Assembly (NCBI GenBank): GCA_021793595.1
Contig: JAJYSL010000002.1
Span: forward strand, 1-50,176
Reading direction: 5' to 3'
Source: Acidobacteriota bacterium
GTDB lineage: Bacteria > Acidobacteriota > Terriglobia > Terriglobales > Acidobacteriaceae
Length of the DNA stretch: 50,176 nucleotides
Shown here: positions 32,025-41,500 of the stretch, one piece after another
Position numbering within the stretch: position 1 is the stretch's first letter
How the letters are laid out: each line of letters opens with the position of its first letter
Program-made: the position numbers and the translations under genes
Notes under the pieces: generated by a model
Databases searched by the model: none
Seen by the model: only the letters and a program-made list of their open reading frames with translations
What the model was told of the DNA's origin: nothing

Positions 32025-32855
32025 CTATCGATTCGATGCAGGATTCAGGACTCGATAGCGCCCTAATTCCTTCACCGTGGAACAAACTTGTCTCAGATCA
32101 AACAGTACCGCGTCTGCCTCCTCGCTTCCCGGAATCGTGACATCGGCGTAAAACATGTACTCCCAGGGGCGACCGGTCATGGGCCGCGACTCGATCTTGG
32201 TCAGGTTCAGTTCCCGCGCGGCGAATGTATTCAGCGCGTGCAGCAGTGCGCCCGGCCGATTCTCCAGCACAAAGGCCACCGACAGCTTGGTCGGCGCCCC
32301 CTCTGCGGCGGCGGAACCGTGCCGGCGAATCAACCAGAAGCGAGTGTAACTCTCTTCACGATCCTCGATGCCTTCCTCAAGAATGCTGGCGCCGTACTGC
32401 CGGGCCGCCTGCTTGCTGCCAATCGCCGCCAGCTGGTTTTCCCTGGATTCGGCAACGTGCCGCACAGCGCCCGCCGTATCGTAAAAAGCAATCGCCTCCA
32501 GCTGCGGATGCGCCGCAAAAAATCCTTTGCACTGTGCCAGCGCCACAGGATGCGACAACACCTGTCGCACCGTTTCCATCGTCACGCCTTCCGCCACCAT
32601 CAGGTTGTGTCGAATTCGCATTTCAAACTCGCGCTCCACAACAAACTCGTGCGCGAAAAACAGATCGTAGAAATCCATCACCGATCCGGCAAGGCTGTTC
32701 TCCACCGGAATCACTGCGGCATCAACGCGACCGCTGTCCAGTGCTTCCAACACTGCGCCCGCTGCGGCACAGGGCACAATCGCTCCCTCCGGAAGCAATG
32801 TCAGACACGCTTCATGGCTGAAGGAGCCTAGTTCTCCCTGAATTGCAACTTGCAT
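32025..32855 (-). CDS. pheA: Prephenate dehydratase with ACT domain
   Basis: Converts prephenate to phenylpyruvate in phenylalanine synthesis. It is the monofunctional form: no chorismate mutase domain precedes it. The 276 residues begin VAIQGELGSFSHEAC, then VDAAVIPVENSLAGSV, the substrate-site HPVALAQC, AAIGSKQAARQYG and the catalytic ESYTRFWLI (Thr-Arg-Phe). From about residue 190 comes the ACT regulatory domain (LSVAFVLENRPGALLHALNTFA and the ESRP motif), which binds phenylalanine for feedback control. GGGAGG lies five bases before the ATG. Ends 140 bases before lon on the same strand. Confidence 0.96.
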   Translation of the reverse strand: MQVAIQGELGSFSHEACLTLLPEGAIVPCAAAGAVLEALDSGRVDAAVIPVENSLAGSVMDFYDLFFAHEFVVEREFEMRIRHNLMVAEGVTMETVRQVLSHPVALAQCKGFFAAHPQLEAIAFYDTAGAVRHVAESRENQLAAIGSKQAARQYGASILEEGIEDREESYTRFWLIRRHGSAAAEGAPTKLSVAFVLENRPGALLHALNTFAARELNLTKIESRPMTGRPWEYMFYADVTIPGSEEADAVLFDLRQVCSTVKELGRYRVLNPASNR

Positions 32856-32970
32856 CTAACCTCCCGACAACATTGCATGGCGCGAAATATTCGCGCTTTG
32901 CGGCAACCTTCTCTCCGCTTACGCGCAACTTATCACAGGTACCGGCTTGGACTGTAAGGAGACGAAACAA

Positions 32971-33123
32971 ATGTTGTGGACAATTTTTGTAATTCTTCTG
33001 ATCTTGTGGCTGCTCGGATTCATCGGCTTCCACGTACTCGGCGCGTATATCCATATCCTGCTTGTCATTGCACTGGTCGTTCTCATCTTTGCAATCATCG
33101 GCGGAAGACGCTCGGTAGTTTAG
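32971..33123 (+). CDS. Lmo0937-family small membrane protein (50 aa)
   Basis: A 50-residue protein beginning MLWTIFVILLILWLLGFIG and ending IFAIIGGRRSVV, with two hydrophobic helices (about 2-22 and 27-43) joined by the turn FHVLGAYIH. This is the pattern of the DUF5670/Lmo0937 family of small inner-membrane proteins, often annotated in stress regulons. AAGGAG is nine bases before the ATG. It reads in the same direction as the CsbD gene 133 bases later, and the two are commonly neighbours in stress gene sets. A GCGCGAA/TTCGCGC hairpin (32880-32896) lies between it and the divergent pheA start. Confidence 0.8.
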   Translation: MLWTIFVILLILWLLGFIGFHVLGAYIHILLVIALVVLIFAIIGGRRSVV

Positions 33124-33256
33124 CTCTCTCACCCCACAAGTGGAACCTCTCGCAACCATGCAGGGCGCTCCATTCCACCCTCTTCAGCCATCGGGCTCCG
33201 CTTCCTTTCGCGGAACCGGTCGGGTGAAGCAAACGCAGCACAAGGAGAAATCCCCC

Positions 33257-33562
33257 ATGAACAAGGATCAAGTCGCAGGTAAAGTCGATCAGGTTACAGG
33301 CAAAGTGAAACAGGGCATTGGCGAAGCCGTCGGAAATGACGATCTCGCGAATCGCGGCGTGGCAGACCAGGTCAAGGGTGCCGCCAAGGAAACCTGGGGC
33401 AACGTGAAGGATGCAGCCAACCAGAGCCACGAACAGCAGGCTCACGATACACGCGAAAATATTTCCCGCAACGTGGAAGACGCCAAAAATCGAGTCAACG
33501 AAAAAATCGATGCCATCAAGCAACAGCATCGCATGGATGATGTTTCAAATCGGACTGCCTGA
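33257..33562 (+). CDS. CsbD-family stress protein
   Basis: A 101-residue, highly charged, probably partly disordered cytoplasmic protein. The start MNKDQVAGKVDQVTGKVKQGIGEAVGN, with two near-identical VAGKVDQ / VTGKVKQ turns, and the second unit VADQVKGAAKETWGNVKDA are CsbD-like; the C-terminal third adds late-embryogenesis-like repeats (DTRENISRNVEDAKNRVNEKI). CsbD is under general-stress sigma control in Bacillus; the function is unknown. AAGGAG precedes the ATG at 33257 by nine bases, which decides against longer in-frame starts. It ends at a terminator shared with the convergent UbiA gene. Confidence 0.9.
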   Translation: MNKDQVAGKVDQVTGKVKQGIGEAVGNDDLANRGVADQVKGAAKETWGNVKDAANQSHEQQAHDTRENISRNVEDAKNRVNEKIDAIKQQHRMDDVSNRTA

Positions 33563-33608
33563 TCGTCGGACGAACTGTCGTCCTTGGAATCCATTCACTG
33601 CCGGTAGA

Positions 33609-33641
33609 AACGCCCTCGGGAATCGCTCCCCTGAGGGCGTT
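33609..33641. terminator. Bidirectional hairpin terminator between csbD and ubiA-type genes
   Basis: AACGCCCTC (33609-33617) pairs with GAGGGCGTT (33633-33641), extended by GGGA/TCCC across a small bulge. T-runs are short on both sides (TTT on minus). It lies between two convergent stop codons, so it probably ends both transcripts. Confidence 0.65.
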
Positions 33642-33654
33642 GGACTTTAACCCG

Positions 33655-34512
33655 CTATTTCCGAAACACAAGGTCCGCTGCAACCGCCAGAAAAAACACG
33701 AACGAAATAATTCCGTTCATCGTAAAGAATGCCGCATTCAGCCGTCGCAAATCCGTTGGCGAAACCAGTTGGTGTTCGTAGAGCAACATCGCCGCCACCG
33801 CAACCACTCCGACAACGCTAACCCAGCTCAGATGAAACAGGACGATCAGCGCCACCAGCAACAGCAGCATCGCCACGTGCATGGCACGCGCAATCCAAAA
33901 TGCGGCCTGCAGCCCAAACGCCTGCGGAATACTGTGCAGCCCGGCCTGTAGATCGTGTTCGTAATCCTGGCAAGCGTACAGCACATCAAAGCCGCCCACC
34001 CAGAACAGCACCGCTCCCGTCAGCACCACAATGCGCGCATCGAGCGATCCTCGCACCGCAATCCACGCGGCAGAAGGCGCAATCCCCAGCGCCAGCCCCA
34101 GCACCAGGTGAGACCAGTGCGTGAACCGCTTGGCATACGAATAGAAAAAAATCACAGCCAGCGCCAAAGGAGCCAACTCCAGCGTCAGCCGATTTAGCCG
34201 GCTCGCTGCGACCAGAAATATCGCGGCCGACACAATCGTGAATCCAATCGTGAATTGCCGGCTCAGCAACCCCGCCGGAATCGCCCGCGTAGCCGTCCGC
34301 GGATTCACGCGGTCAATCTCCGCATCCGCCCACCGATTGAACGCCATTGCCGCCGATCGCGCTGCAATCATGCAGACGACGATCCAGAACAGCACCCACC
34401 ACCGCGGCAGCCCGCCGGCCGCCAGCATCGCTCCGGTCAGCGCAAACGGCAGCGCAAATACTGAATGTTCCCACTTGATCATTTCCAGCGTCGTGCCAAG
34501 CCTGCTGCTCAT
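33655..34512 (-). CDS. UbiA-type prenyltransferase (4-hydroxybenzoate / menaquinone branch)
   Basis: An inner-membrane enzyme of 285 residues with eight or nine hydrophobic segments. Both Asp-rich Mg-diphosphate motifs of the UbiA family are there: NRWADAEIDRVNPRT (NxxxDxxxD type) and YACQDYEHDLQAG, plus the FFYSYAKRFTHWSHLVLGLALG loop. This sequence type is usually annotated 4-hydroxybenzoate octaprenyltransferase, and in organisms using the futalosine route it is MqnP; as Acidobacteriota make menaquinone, the quinone role is likely but the aromatic substrate is unproven. ATG 34512 has AAGGA 10 bases upstream; longer in-frame starts are unlikely. Convergent with the CsbD gene. Confidence 0.9.
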   Translation of the reverse strand: MSSRLGTTLEMIKWEHSVFALPFALTGAMLAAGGLPRWWVLFWIVVCMIAARSAAMAFNRWADAEIDRVNPRTATRAIPAGLLSRQFTIGFTIVSAAIFLVAASRLNRLTLELAPLALAVIFFYSYAKRFTHWSHLVLGLALGIAPSAAWIAVRGSLDARIVVLTGAVLFWVGGFDVLYACQDYEHDLQAGLHSIPQAFGLQAAFWIARAMHVAMLLLLVALIVLFHLSWVSVVGVVAVAAMLLYEHQLVSPTDLRRLNAAFFTMNGIISFVFFLAVAADLVFRK

Positions 34513-34980
34513 TCCCCGTGTCCTTTTGCACTCGACCCTGCGAGCCGTTGCACTTCGATCCAATCTTCCATCTCCCAAGTGTAGAGCCTGGCCACAATCC
34601 GATCCCAGCCAGAAAAAACCACTCCGCACGCCAATTCGCCGAATTCGAATTCGATTCAAATGTTTCCCCGTCCGCCGCCAGTACAATTCAAGATGAACAA
34701 TGGTTGTCGCTCACAGACACCGGAGACGCTCCTTGAACCGAAGGACAACTCCTGCCACGAACTGAATCCACGCTGCATCTAACTTCCATCCGGATCAAAT
34801 TTGGATCCGGCGCAATGAAGCTTCTGCTGGCGGCGGCTCAGCCGGACAGAACGCTTCAGCGATCGACGACGACCGACCCAACGCACCAGAAATCTTGACC
34901 CGACGAACGTAAGCTCTTTTCGCACCACCCCTGTCGAAGATCAAAAAAACGCAGTACGAAGCAGCAAGGAAATAGCGAAT
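34513..34980. other. 468-base gap between the UbiA-type gene and the efflux gene
   Basis: No convincing gene. It contains a 7-bp hairpin CCGGATC-AAATTTG-GATCCGG (34790-34810) and next to it an imperfect stem joining GAAGCTTCTG (34817-34826) with CAGAACGCTTC (34847-34857). Both lie 120-190 bases before the efflux start, so they could be a structured leader or the remains of a terminator; no T-run follows. A TTGACC at about 34896 lacks a matching -10. Confidence 0.35.
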
Positions 34981-36540
34981 TTGACTGCCAGTAGAGAACA
35001 ACAGATCAATCCGTGGCTCATCGCGCTTTCAGTGGTTCTGCCGACGTTCATGGAAGTGCTCGACACCTCCATCGCGTCGGTGGCGCTGCCGTATATCGCC
35101 GGAAGCCTGTCCGCCAGCACCAATGAAGCTACCTGGGTGCTGACCAGTTATCTGGTCGCCAACGCGATCATTCTGCCCGTCAGCGGCTGGTGCGGGCAAC
35201 GCTTCGGCCGCAAACGTTTCCTGATGGCCTGCATCGTCATCTTCACCGTCAGCTCCTTCGCTTGCGGCGCTTCCACCAGTCTGGCCATGATCCTTCTTGC
35301 CCGGGCCGTGCAGGGCGCGGGCGGCGGCGCGCTCCAGCCCATCTCGCAAGCCATCATGCTGGAAAGCTTTCCCGAAGAGAAACGCGGCCAGGCCATGGCG
35401 GTCTACGGCCTCGGAGTTGTGGTGGCTCCCATTCTCGGCCCCACCCTGGGCGGCTATCTCACCGACGCCTATTCCTGGCGTTGGACCTTCTACATCAATA
35501 TCCCGATCGGGATTCTGGCGCTCATTATGATCTCGCGTTTCGTCCACGATCCGGACTATATCCGCGACGCCAAGCCCGGTCCTCTCGATGGAATCGGCCT
35601 GGGTTTGCTCGCCACCTGGCTGGCTTGTCTGCAAATCATTCTCGACAAGGGTCAGGAAGATGACTGGTTCGGCGCTAGTTGGATTCGCTGGGGTACGGCG
35701 CTCCTCATCGTCACCTTCGTCGCCTTCGTCTGGCGCATGTTGACGGAAAAAAGGCCATTGGTGAATCTGCGCGTCTTTCTCCATCGAAACTTCGCTCTCG
35801 GCTGCGTTTTGATCGCGCTGTTTGGCGGATGTATCTATGGCTTGATCACGCTGCTCCCGCTGTTCTATCAGGAGGTGATGTTGTACCCGGCCTTCAATGC
35901 CGGCATTGCCGTCAGTCCTCGCGGACTAGGGGCCGTGGTGGCCATGCCGATCATCGGCATCCTCACGTCCAAAATGGATAACCGTTGGCTCATCGGCGGA
36001 GGTTTTTTGATCTTCGGCATCTGCGGCATCTGGTTTGGCGAGGTCAACCTCGCCATATCCCCGTGGTCGTTTATATGGGCAATCGTATTAAGCGGATTTG
36101 GTTCCGGTATGGTCTTCGTGCCGCTTTCAACCACCACCGTGGCCGGCCTGTCCAATCAGGAAATAGGCAACGCCACCGGCCTCTACAACCTGCTGCGCAA
36201 TGTCGGCGGCAGCATTGGTATCTCCATCACCGATACAATACTGGCACGCCATGCGCAACTGCACCAGGCAAACCTGGTCCAGAACCTGACCCCCAGCAGC
36301 CGCATGTACCAGGAGCAGTTAAGCCAGGGAATCAACGACATGGGGCCAAAGATCGGATCTGCCATGGCCGGCGCCGGCACGATGGGCCGCATATACAGTT
36401 CTCTCAACGTTCAGGCGCTGCTGCTGTCCTATGTTGACGACTTCCGCTACCTCGCCCTGGCGTCGTTCGCCTGCCTGCCCGTCGTCTTCCTACTGCGCAA
36501 GGCAGTCCGGCAAAAGGGCGCCGTCATCCACGCGGAGTAG
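34981..36540 (+). CDS. DHA2-family (EmrB/QacA type) drug efflux MFS transporter
   Basis: A proton-driven inner-membrane exporter of 519 residues with about 14 hydrophobic helices. DHA2 signatures are visible: helix 1 VVLPTFMEVLDTSIASVALP (motif D1), WVLTSYLVANAI, motif A-like GQRFGRKRFLMAC, motif C-like VYGLGVVVAPILGPTLGGYLTD and the SWRWTFYINIPIG sequence. Start is TTG at 34981 with AAGGA ten bases upstream. In Gram-negatives such pumps normally pair with an EmrA membrane-fusion protein; none is adjacent, nor is a MarR/TetR regulator. Substrate unknown. Confidence 0.93.
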   Translation: MTASREQQINPWLIALSVVLPTFMEVLDTSIASVALPYIAGSLSASTNEATWVLTSYLVANAIILPVSGWCGQRFGRKRFLMACIVIFTVSSFACGASTSLAMILLARAVQGAGGGALQPISQAIMLESFPEEKRGQAMAVYGLGVVVAPILGPTLGGYLTDAYSWRWTFYINIPIGILALIMISRFVHDPDYIRDAKPGPLDGIGLGLLATWLACLQIILDKGQEDDWFGASWIRWGTALLIVTFVAFVWRMLTEKRPLVNLRVFLHRNFALGCVLIALFGGCIYGLITLLPLFYQEVMLYPAFNAGIAVSPRGLGAVVAMPIIGILTSKMDNRWLIGGGFLIFGICGIWFGEVNLAISPWSFIWAIVLSGFGSGMVFVPLSTTTVAGLSNQEIGNATGLYNLLRNVGGSIGISITDTILARHAQLHQANLVQNLTPSSRMYQEQLSQGINDMGPKIGSAMAGAGTMGRIYSSLNVQALLLSYVDDFRYLALASFACLPVVFLLRKAVRQKGAVIHAE

Positions 36541-36638
36541 AAGCCACCTCCAAGCAGAAGGGCGCAGCCTTCCTCGTGGGAAAGTTACGCCTACATTTGC
36601 AGCTGAAGTCAAGTCGCAAACGCAATTCGAAATCTGCC

Positions 36639-37448
36639 CTATTTCTTGTTGGTCTTTTCCGTCACACCGCTAGAAACGACTAGGTCATCTGTCACGTGGA
36701 AAACGTTCGGGACCTGCATTGCCCGCATATACGCCAGTTGCTTGTCCATCTCGTTGTCTACAACCCCATACAGTGTCACCCTTTGATTTTGTACGGAGAT
36801 GCGAATGGGACGCCAGGGAACAATCGCGTATTGCTGTAGCGGCGGGTATCCGTAAATCGCCCGAAATGTTGCGATCCGGACCTGGTCGTCGAATTCCGAA
36901 ACCGGATCGATGCTGATTTTATTGATCACTTCCTTGACGCCCGGCGTGTATGCCGCCAGTGTCACCGCGGACTGCTGCGTGACTGGGCCAATCGCGTGAC
37001 CGCCCAGCACCACCACCCCGTTCTGTACCGCAACAGAAATCGCGTCGAATACCTCGCCATACCCGACCCGATCCATCTCGATCCGTTTCAGCAGGCTGTG
37101 CTGCAACACGTTGTCCGGTATGTTCGGGCCGCCCACCGCGATATTATCCCGCACCGCTTTGATGTCCTTGACCTTTCTCGCCTTTTTGACCGCCTGCTCT
37201 TTATACGCAAACAGGCTCACCTGTCCCGAAAGCGTTGCCGTTCCGTCCAGCACCATGACGGTCACTGCTTGAAAGTTCTTGCCCTTCAATTGCTCCCGCA
37301 CCGCACGGGCCAGCGCCGCATCGGAAGCTCCAGTGTCCGCAGCCAAGACCTCCGTCGAGGGGCCTGCCAGGGCAGCCGTTCCGATCCCTGCCATTCCCAC
37401 GCAACAAACCGCAATCAACAGCCTGGATACAACTGCATTCCTTTGCAT
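36639..37448 (-). CDS. Periplasmic protein with three BON domains
   Basis: A 269-residue exported protein: signal peptide about 1-28 (IAVCCVGMAGIGTAALA). Three BON-like units follow, about 42-95 (REQLKGKNFQAVTVMVLDGTATLSGQV), 100-165 (ISVAVQNGVVVLGGHAIGP, TPGVKEVINKISI) and 180-255 (IRISVQNQRVTLYGVVDN, VPNVFHVTDDLVV). BON domains bind membranes or other envelope proteins, as in OsmY. No peptidoglycan-binding or lipobox motif is seen. It stands alone between convergent and same-strand neighbours, with 188 bases to the next gene upstream. Likely envelope-stress protein; specific role unknown. Confidence 0.87.
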   Translation of the reverse strand: MQRNAVVSRLLIAVCCVGMAGIGTAALAGPSTEVLAADTGASDAALARAVREQLKGKNFQAVTVMVLDGTATLSGQVSLFAYKEQAVKKARKVKDIKAVRDNIAVGGPNIPDNVLQHSLLKRIEMDRVGYGEVFDAISVAVQNGVVVLGGHAIGPVTQQSAVTLAAYTPGVKEVINKISIDPVSEFDDQVRIATFRAIYGYPPLQQYAIVPWRPIRISVQNQRVTLYGVVDNEMDKQLAYMRAMQVPNVFHVTDDLVVSSGVTEKTNKK

Positions 37449-37636
37449 GAATGTCCTTCTCCTTCTGCCCTCTTCGCTTTGTCCGCGGCGGCCATTTCGG
37501 ATTCTGACTCGATGTCGAGTAGTCTACGCCGCCGATTGCAATGCCGCCTACATCAAGCTGACGCCAGCTTCAACCTACATAGACGCAACGGCCGGAAAAG
37601 AGTTGCGGATTCCTGGCTCCGCCCGCGCTTTCACTT

Positions 37637-38461
37637 TTATGGCTTCGGATTGCCCTCGAGGACCGCCCGCATTGCGTCGTATGCGCCCTGCGCCGCTACT
37701 TCCGGGGTCGGTTTTGCCAGACACTCGACCGCCAGAGCTCCCTGGTATCCCACCGTCTGCAACGCCGCAATGGTTTCTGCAAAATTGTAATGACCGGTTC
37801 CCGGATAGCCTCGATTGCTGTCTGCGAGATGAACATGGCCGATGTGCTTTCCCGCCGCGATGATGTTCCGCCCGATCCGATCCTCTTCGATATTCATGTG
37901 ATACGTGTCGATGTGCAGTTTCAAATGCGCAGAATCAAACTGTTTGATAACACGCACACATTCTTCGATTGTGTTCAGAATGTCACTTTCATACCGATTC
38001 ATCGCCTCCAGCACCAGCGTCACACCGGATTCCCGCGCAACCGGCAGACAGGCGTCCAGGGCTTCCCTCAGGTGCCGTTCATACTCGGTCCGATCTCCCG
38101 ACTCCTTCACCAGGCCCTTCATCAGTCCAACAATCACAACGCTGCCAAACTCCGCGCCCAGGTGAACAAAGTCCTGCAGTCTCGTGCTCGCACGGCCTCG
38201 CACGGCCTCATGCCGGCTGGTCAGGCTGAGCCCGTCGCGCACCCACGCCAGACCTGTGCCGATTGAAGACATTCCCACGCCCGTCGCGTCGCACGCCGCA
38301 CGAATCTCGCGCGCGTCCACCTCAGCAGGATCAGCGACATGCAGTTCCACCGCGTCATAACCAATCTGCGCGGCCTTGCGGATGGAATCCGCATAGTCAC
38401 CCCGCAGCACCAGCGGAGCTTGCGCCCCAGCCTCCTTCACCATGGTCACAGCCAGCTTCAT
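37637..38461 (-). CDS. Sugar phosphate isomerase/epimerase (xylose isomerase-like TIM barrel)
   Basis: A 274-residue TIM-barrel protein. Four metal ligands of the D-tagatose/D-allulose 3-epimerase type can be placed: Glu in LVLEAMNRYE, Asp in HIDTYHMNIEED, His in GHVHLADSNRGYPGTGHYNF, and Glu in LAVECLAKP; together they would hold Mn or Mg for keto-sugar epimerisation. The exact sugar is unknown. Start is ATG 38461, with GGGGAG just upstream; a TTG four codons earlier would swallow that site. It lies 41 bases beyond tamB on the same strand and may be read as the tail of that operon. Confidence 0.88.
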   Translation of the reverse strand: MKLAVTMVKEAGAQAPLVLRGDYADSIRKAAQIGYDAVELHVADPAEVDAREIRAACDATGVGMSSIGTGLAWVRDGLSLTSRHEAVRGRASTRLQDFVHLGAEFGSVVIVGLMKGLVKESGDRTEYERHLREALDACLPVARESGVTLVLEAMNRYESDILNTIEECVRVIKQFDSAHLKLHIDTYHMNIEEDRIGRNIIAAGKHIGHVHLADSNRGYPGTGHYNFAETIAALQTVGYQGALAVECLAKPTPEVAAQGAYDAMRAVLEGNPKP

Positions 38462-38502
38462 CGCGCTCCCCAATCCCGCATCGCCGTATCCCCTTGCCCG
38501 TC

Positions 38503-41500
38503 CTACTTGTGTCGTCCGCGAATCTGCAGGTACATGCTGAACACGTTCGCCTCGTCACGCACCGCAATGATCGAAACATCCCGTGTCAAATCCATCTGCC
38601 CTTGAATCAGCTGCTCTGCGGTGCTATTCACGTTGGTGGCAAAGGTAAACGTAAAATTCCGCCCTACCTGCTGCTCTATCGTCACCCGCGCCGTCGAATC
38701 TCCCAGGGTCCCCACAAAATTCGGATCGACGCGAACGCTGCCCACGCCAAACAGCTTTTGCACTCGACTGCTCACCGCCGCATTCAGCGCGCCTCCCAGC
38801 AACGCTTCCGTGGTCAAATTCGCTCCCGCCTGCTCCTGCTCTCCATACATCGCCGCCTGCTCGTTCGTGCGCCCCAAAGCCAAAAGCGCCAGCACGTCGG
38901 CCTGCGTCAGTGGAGGCTCAGATCGGTAAGAAATCTCCAGCTTGTTCGGCGGCCCGTGCAAACTGATGATGATGTCGTAGTTCTGCACTCTTGCCGACGC
39001 TTCCAGGTCGATCTCTGGAGTGATGGCCACTGGATTGGCAAACATAATGTCGCCCTGCTGCAAACTGTATTTTGTCCCCGCGAAAGAAGCCGACCCCTCT
39101 GTAATGTCGATCCTCCCCAGCACCGATGGATTCTCCAGCGTCCCCCGAATTCTCAGATTCACATCGCCCGCCAGCGACGCAAAGGAGTTCTGAAACCCAA
39201 GCTCCGGCGCAGACGTGACGTGAATATCCAAGTGCACTCGATTCGTCGGCGAGGTTGGATCGATCGGCGCCGACACATCTCCTCCCCCGGTCACAAGCGA
39301 TGCCAGGTCAACATTACTGTCCATGCCAAAGCGCATCAGCTGGACATTCCCGCTCACCAGCAGGCTGTCGAGATTTCCCAGCACGCGCAATTTTGCATCG
39401 ACCGAACTCGAAACTCCCTTGGGATAGCGAATGCGCACCTGCTGCGTGGTCGCCGTCACGTCGACGAAAATTCCATTCTGATAGCCGACGAATCCCTTCA
39501 ATTCCAAATCGCCGCCGCCGGAGGACCCTTTCAACTGCTGCACCACCAACCGGTCCTGGTCAAACGCCATGGTCCCGTTCATGTCCGTCAGGCCATTGGT
39601 GACGTCCATCATGTGTACATTGATATGACTCAGCTCGGCGCGTCCCTGCAGATTCGGCTTCTGAGCGGTTCCGCGCGCGTTCACCACAAATTTCACCTGG
39701 CCTGAGGATTGAATGCCCTTGTTCGTCAGGGAAGCCAGTGCGGCGTCGATCGTTCCCTCGGAATGCAATCGCAGCGCATTTCCCTTCAGCAGGTTGACCG
39801 TGCCACCAGCTACGAAATCCATCTTCGTCCCTTGAATATGCACGGGTTGCAATTGCAATATCCCATTCCGCAAGGATGCCTGCAGCGGACCCTCCGAATG
39901 CATCGGAATTCCACCGACCGTCGCGGTGAGCGTGTTCATGTCCGCATCTGCCTGGATTTTCGACGCATTAGCCAGCGGTCCGGACAGCGTAATTTTTCCA
40001 ACCAGCGAAGACTGCGCGTTGATATCGGAAGAACTCGCCATCCGCAACACCGGCCCAATATTGAAATTCGCAAATGTCAGCTGCATCTGCGCCGGATAGT
40101 CTCCGCTTAATTGCACCTGCCCGCCCAGATCCATGTGCGCCTGAAAAAGCTCCGCGCGGGATGTCAGCGAAAGCGTTCCGTGTTGCGCATTGGCCGCCGC
40201 ATGCAGCCGTCCCATCGGCTGCCCGTTCAGTGTCAGGTTTTGAATATCCATTTCGCCGCTGGCCAGCGGATTTCGCGGAGTTCCCTCCACATGCGCCAGA
40301 AAGTCCACGTTGCCACCCGCTCGCAGTCGTGGATTTTCGAGAAGCGCGATCTTCGACAGCGAGAAATCGTGTCCTGCCATCTCGCCTTGCAGCGCGCCCG
40401 ATCGAACGTCGTACTGTAGATCTCCGATTGCCACACCGCCGGCAGCCGCCAGTCGAATGTGCGTTGCCTGCAGCAAATGTCCCTGCGCGGAAAGCACCAT
40501 GTCCGCTGTGGTGATGGGCTGCCCATAAGCGACCGCGCCGGTCACCAGCACCTGGCCGGAGCCCTCCAGGTCATCCAATGTTCCCGCCAAATGCGCGTGC
40601 GCTTCCAGGATTCCGGAAATCGGATATGAAGCGCCGACCACCGACTGCAAATCCCCCAGGGAAATATGAGTCGACTGCAGCGTTGCCGTCACCTGCGTGT
40701 GTTTGTTGTAGCTATAGGTGTCCGCTGCCGTGCGATCTGGAGACAGATCGAGGTCTGCACGAACCATGGAGTCGCCGCGCACCAGTTCTCCATTGCGCAG
40801 AATCAATCGCGCCGGCGCATATGAAATGTCGCCGTGAAACTCATCCCATCGCAGCAACTGCGGCGGTGGAGGAATCTCACCTGCCTTCTCCGGTTTGCTC
40901 CGCGCCACCACCATCTCAAACGGCCCGGAATCCAAATGTCCGACCGCCTGCAACGCGAAAAAAGAACCGTGAATATCGCCATGAAACTTCGCCGCATCCA
41001 GCAAATGCAACGGCAGCGCGTGTGGCGAACCCGGCGGTGTAGCGCGCAGATCGGTGATGGTTAGCAGTTGGTCGAACTCGCTCAGGTCTCTCCCCACCAC
41101 ATCCAGCCGCAGCGCGCTATGCAGGTCCTTCTCCAGCAAATCCAGCGTGCCTACCCCATGCACCTGAGTGGCGGGCGTATGCAAATTCGCATCCTGAATC
41201 ACCAGGTGGCGATGGTCCCCGAGATAATCCGCATGGGCCGGACCGCTGACCGGCACCAGTCCCAGAGTGTTTCGCGGCACGCTCAGCATCAGGTCTCCAT
41301 GCACGTCCAGGCCGACCCCGTCTCCTGTCCACCGCACCGTCACTTTTCCAGAGGCCGCAGTGGTGAATCCAATATTCCACACCGTCCTGGGAGCAGTCGC
41401 TTTCAGAATCAGAGGCAGCGTCACATCAGAAACCTGCGCATCGATGGCCGCCTGTAGCGGCTGATATTTCCTCTCCGCCGGCTTGATCGGCTTTTTCTCA

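Noticed and set aside
32880..32896. GCGCGAA-ATA-TTCGCGC hairpin before pheA
   Set aside because: Could be an operator or weak terminator, but no T-run and no recurrence; not enough to call.
38263..39705. 480-codon plus-strand frame
   Set aside because: Antisense to tamB and the epimerase gene; Arg/His-rich shadow composition.
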